Source: Streptomyces sp. 549
GTDB lineage: Bacteria; Actinomycetota; Actinomycetes; Streptomycetales; Streptomycetaceae
Assembly: GCF_030124175.1 (NCBI RefSeq)
Contig: NZ_JASKMT010000020.1
Location: 36,586 to 100,585 of the forward strand
Direction: 5' to 3'
DNA length: 64,000 bases
Below are positions 61,072 through 64,000 of the stretch, in pieces. A model generated the notes under the pieces. It was not told the origin of the DNA. It did not search any database and was given only the letters and a program-made list of their open reading frames with translations. Position 1 is the stretch's first letter. The number at the start of each line of letters is the position of its first letter. The translations under genes and the position numbers were made by a program.

Positions 61072-62352
61072 TCAGCCCTTGAAGCGCGGGAAGGCGCTGC
61101 GGCCGGCGTACACGGCGGCGTCGTCGAGGATCTCCTCGATGCGCAGCAGCTGGTTGTACTTGGCGACGCGCTCGGAGCGGGCCGGGGCGCCGGTCTTGAT
61201 CTGGCCGCAGTTGGTGGCGACGGCCAGGTCGGCGATGGTGACGTCCTCGGTCTCGCCGGAGCGGTGGGACATCATGCACTTGAAGCCGCTGCGCTGGGCC
61301 AGCTCGACGGCGTCGAGGGTCTCGGTCAGCGAGCCGATCTGGTTGACCTTGACCAGCAGCGCGTTGGCGGACTGCTCGTCGATGCCGCGCTGGAGGCGCT
61401 CGGGGTTGGTGACGAACAGGTCGTCGCCGACGAGCTGCACGGCGTCGCCCAGGCGGGAGGTGATGGTCTTCCAGCCGTCCCAGTCGTCCTCGTACAGCGG
61501 GTCCTCGATGGAGACCAGCGGGTACGCCGCGACCAGCTCGGCGTAGTAGTCGGTCATCTCCGCGGCGGTGCGGGTCTGGCCCTCGAACTCGTAGGAGCCG
61601 TCCTTGTAGAACTCCGACGCGGCGACGTCCAGGGCGAGCGCGATGTCGCGGCCCGGGGTGTAGCCGGCCTTCTGGATGGCCTCCAGGATGAGGTCGAGCG
61701 CCTCGCGGTTGGAGCCGAGGTTCGGGGCGAAGCCGCCCTCGTCGCCGAGACCGGTGGCGAGGCCGCGCTCCTTGAGCACCGCCTTCAGCGCGTGGTAGGT
61801 CTCGGTGCCCCAGCGCAGCGCCTCGGAGAACGACTCGGCGCCGATCGGCGCGATCATGAACTCCTGGATGTCCACGTTGGAGTCGGCGTGCGAGCCGCCG
61901 TTGAGGATGTTCATCATCGGCACCGGCAGCAGGTGCGCGTTGGGGCCGCCCAGGTAGCGGAACAGCGGCAGGTCGGACGCCTCGGAGGCGGCGTGCGCGA
62001 CGGCGAGGGAGACGCCGAGGATGGCGTTGGCGCCGAGCGAGGACTTGTCGGCGGTGGCGTCCAGGTCGAACATCGCCTGGTCGATCAGCCGCTGCTCGGT
62101 GGCGTCGTAGCCGACCAGCTCAGGGCCGATCTGCTCGATGACGGCGAGCACGGCCTTCTCGACGCCCTTGCCGCCGTAGCGGCTCTTGTCGCCGTCACGC
62201 AGCTCGATGGCTTCGAAGGCGCCGGTGGAGGCGCCGGAGGGGACAGCGGCACGGCCGGTGCTGCTGTCGTCGAGGCCGACCTCGACCTCGACCGTGGGGT
62301 TGCCTCGCGAGTCGAGGATCTCGCGAGCTACGACGACGTCGATGGACGGCAC
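61072..62352 (-). CDS. eno: Enolase
   Basis: It converts 2-phosphoglycerate to phosphoenolpyruvate in glycolysis. The 426-residue protein is complete: N-terminal AREILDSRGNPTVEVEV, GASTGAFEA, the Mg-binding acidic set in ALDVAASEFY, SIEDPLYEDDW and VGDDLFVTNP, and the signature LLVKVNQIGSLTET. An ATG at 62358 touches AAGGAG directly, so the GTG at 62352 with proper 6-base spacing is the better start (VPSIDVVV), as in other Streptomyces. A 333-base gap with terminators separates it from rpfA upstream. Confidence 0.96.
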   Translation of the reverse strand: MPSIDVVVAREILDSRGNPTVEVEVGLDDSSTGRAAVPSGASTGAFEAIELRDGDKSRYGGKGVEKAVLAVIEQIGPELVGYDATEQRLIDQAMFDLDATADKSSLGANAILGVSLAVAHAASEASDLPLFRYLGGPNAHLLPVPMMNILNGGSHADSNVDIQEFMIAPIGAESFSEALRWGTETYHALKAVLKERGLATGLGDEGGFAPNLGSNREALDLILEAIQKAGYTPGRDIALALDVAASEFYKDGSYEFEGQTRTAAEMTDYYAELVAAYPLVSIEDPLYEDDWDGWKTITSRLGDAVQLVGDDLFVTNPERLQRGIDEQSANALLVKVNQIGSLTETLDAVELAQRSGFKCMMSHRSGETEDVTIADLAVATNCGQIKTGAPARSERVAKYNQLLRIEEILDDAAVYAGRSAFPRFKG

Positions 62353-62570
62353 GAGCATCTCCTTGGGGTGTGTCCGACTACTGATGCGAGAGCCTAACGG
62401 TCTCGCGGCCCGGACGGGGGCTCCGGTCCGTGTCGTGGACCCGAACGACCGATGAATCCGCAGCTCAGAGGTGATCACCGGCAGGAGAAACTTTTGTTCC
62501 GGTGTTGAAGAAAAAGCGGCGGGCCGCTCTCTCCCGAGGGGGCGGCCGACGGGACGGCGGCGAGACGGCG

Positions 62571-62614
62571 CACGCCCGGCCCCGACGGTCGGCAGGACCG
62601 TGGGGCCGGGCGTG
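62571..62614 (-). terminator. Long hairpin downstream of rpfA
   Basis: Outer 13 perfect pairs (CACGCCCGGCCCC ... complement) plus an inner six-pair stem with a single-base bulge, in the rpfA-eno gap, about 75 bases after the rpfA stop. Confidence 0.8.
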
Positions 62615-62639
62615 GACGGTTCCCGCCGGAACCGCGCCG

Positions 62640-62663
62640 GGCACCCGGGTCAAGCCGGGTGCC
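62640..62663 (-). terminator. Short hairpin directly after rpfA
   Basis: Nine-base arms GGCACCCGG and complement around a six-base loop, 26 bases past the rpfA stop. It may work with the longer hairpin behind it. Confidence 0.6.
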
Positions 62664-62688
62664 GCTGCTGCGCCGCCTGTGGCGGAGG

Positions 62689-63378
62689 TCAGACGTTGAG
62701 CTTCTGACCGGGGAAGATCAGGTTCGGGTCGCCGCCGACGACGTCCTTGTTCTCGGCGTAGACCTTGTCCCACTGGGTGCCGTGCGCGGCGGCGATCGTG
62801 CCGAGCGTGTCGCCGGAGCGGACGGTGTAGTTGCCGCCGCGGTCGCTGCCGGAGCGGGACGGCTGCTGCGGCTGGGCCTCGCGCGGCTGCTGCGGCTGCG
62901 ACTGCTGCGGCTGCGCCGGCTGGGCGGGCTGGCTCTGCTGGTTGTTCTGCTGGCTCTGCTGGTTGCCCTGGTTGCTCTGCGCGCCCGTGTCGACGTTGGG
63001 CTTGGCGCCACCGGAGGTCAGGTTGCCGGCTCCGGCGCAGCCCCAGGCACCCGGGCCCTGTATGGCGAGCAGCTGCTCGGCGGTGGCGATCTGCTGGCCC
63101 TTGGAGGCGAGGTCGGCGCGGGACGCGTACTTGGTGCCGCCCGCGGCCTCCCAGCTGGACTGCGAGAACTGCAGGCCGCCGTAGTAGCCGTTGCCGGTGT
63201 TGATGGACCAGTTACCGCCGGACTCGCACTGGGCCACGCGGTCCCAGGTGTCGACGGACGCCGCCTGGGCGCCGGTGGCACCCATCAGCGGGACGGCGAC
63301 AGCCGCTGCACCGGCCAGCGCCGCTGCCTGGACGAAGCTGGTGGAACGACTACGACGACCCTTGCTGGAGAAGAGCAT
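62689..63378 (-). CDS. rpfA: Resuscitation-promoting factor with LysM domain
   Basis: A 229-residue secreted muralytic enzyme that promotes spore germination and dormancy exit. The signal peptide ends around GAQA (38-40). A lysozyme-like Rpf domain (about 41-115) has the catalytic Glu52 in VAQCESGGNWS and GLQFSQSSW. A Gln/Pro/Asn-rich linker (about 125-175) leads to a C-terminal LysM (about 180-229; GGNYTVRSGDTLGTIAAAHG). The ATG at 63378 has GAGGAA 7 bases upstream and is preferred to the in-frame GTG at 63393. Expression is controlled by a c-di-AMP riboswitch in the leader. Confidence 0.95.
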   Translation of the reverse strand: MLFSSKGRRSRSTSFVQAAALAGAAAVAVPLMGATGAQAASVDTWDRVAQCESGGNWSINTGNGYYGGLQFSQSSWEAAGGTKYASRADLASKGQQIATAEQLLAIQGPGAWGCAGAGNLTSGGAKPNVDTGAQSNQGNQQSQQNNQQSQPAQPAQPQQSQPQQPREAQPQQPSRSGSDRGGNYTVRSGDTLGTIAAAHGTQWDKVYAENKDVVGGDPNLIFPGQKLNV

Positions 63379-63394
63379 TTCATTCTTCCTCACC

Positions 63395-63570
63395 GACGCC
63401 TGCGAGGTGAGCTGTCGGGTTCGGGCGGTGAGACGCCCGGCCCGGCACCGGTGTGGCGCCGGACTTCACCCCAAGCCGCCGAGGCGGCACTTACCTGGGT
63501 CCCCCGCTCCTGCCTACGGCGCTGACGCGACGGTTTTCCGACGGCCGCCGGCAGGATTCGGCGTGACGGT
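63395..63570 (-). promoter_or_regulatory. c-di-AMP riboswitch (ydaO/yuaA type)
   Basis: On the minus strand the leader carries the conserved landmarks in order: CGCCGAATCCTGCC, then GGCAGGAGCGGGGGACCC and AGGTAAGTGCCGCC, TTGGGGTGAAG, and finally CCCGACAGCTCACCTCGCAG followed by GCGTC. The 5' GACG and 3' CGTC ends pair as expected. c-di-AMP binding promotes transcription termination in ydaO-type switches. Its position directly before rpfA agrees with the switch described in S. coelicolor. The end is about 10 bases before the ATG's ribosome site. Confidence 0.93.
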
Positions 63571-63600
63571 CGTCGGTGTCCGCATTGGCGAACGGGATCG

Positions 63601-63630
63601 ACGTTAAGCACACGGCGAGGCACGGTTCAA
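63601..63630 (-). promoter_or_regulatory. rpfA promoter, with a dyad at the -35 box
   Basis: On the minus strand TTGAAC (63625-63630) and TAACGT (63601-63606) are 18 bases apart, giving a start of transcription near 63594, about 25 bases before the riboswitch. The sequence CGGTTC-AA-GAACCG (63624-63637) is a perfect dyad over the -35 box and could be an operator. Confidence 0.6.

Positions 63631-64000
<370 letters not shown>

Overview
The window reads as chromosomal DNA from a Streptomyces or very close relative. Base composition is very GC-rich, codons are GC-biased at the third position, GTG starts are common, and several loci are streptomycete hallmarks: a bldA-type tRNA-Leu(UAA), a sigI-type partner-switching locus, a two-domain (small) laccase, and an rpfA gene behind a c-di-AMP (ydaO-type) riboswitch. 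From the dipeptidase/purEK block through hut, thiolase, cbs, bldA, ndh, divIC, eno and rpfA the gene order resembles, from memory, one segment of the S. coelicolor core chromosome. The last 62 bases are pure C and look like a contig-end artefact.

Layout. 0-7 kb: 6-phosphogluconate dehydrogenase, a three-gene membrane-protein cassette, a VOC protein, UDP-sugar dehydrogenase and an acyl-CoA dehydrogenase. 7-11 kb: small accessory genes, a DUF6879 gene whose helix-turn-helix partner has been cut off, two lipoproteins (one with PASTA-like repeats), a GNAT acetyltransferase and a ricin-type lectin. 11-17.4 kb: a secreted redox module in which a translationally coupled ThuA/sugar-dehydrogenase and cupredoxin/OmpL47/DUF1080 pair diverges from a small laccase. 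17.4-19.05 kb: a more AT-rich accessory patch with a lipoprotein, an I36-type inhibitor and a truncated IS. 19-30 kb: dipeptidase-purE-purK, GtrA, a two-component system, a POT peptide transporter, an esterase and the prsI/arsI/sigI locus. 30-36.5 kb: a histidine-utilisation operon (hutU, M20 amidohydrolase, hutF, hutI) with a clear promoter and candidate operator. 36.5-46.8 kb: thiolase, Bax-inhibitor protein, DUF4287, RpiR regulator, cystathionine beta-synthase and an SGNH hydrolase. 46.8-50.5 kb: an FtsX-type ABC exporter. 50.8 kb: bldA. 51-54 kb: a stretch of broken genes and small orphans. 54-64 kb: cyclopropane synthase, type II NADH dehydrogenase with Rex-like sites, a Phd/RelE toxin-antitoxin pair, exopolyphosphatase-DUF501-divIC-eno, and rpfA.

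How the genes work together. Central metabolism (gnd, eno, thiolase, acyl-CoA dehydrogenase, purEK, hut, cbs) alternates with envelope, regulatory and developmental functions (bldA, rpfA, sigI, divIC). Most transcription units end in long perfect hairpins. The most distinctive elements are the laccase/sugar-dehydrogenase module, the riboswitch-rpfA leader, the Rex-like operators around ndh, the M20 enzyme standing in a hut operon that lacks an obvious hutG, and several short tandem G-rich repeats, one of them inside a coding sequence. I saw no CRISPR array, no complete prophage and no complete antibiotic cluster. No database search or computation was run: family assignments rest on recognised motifs and remembered relatives.
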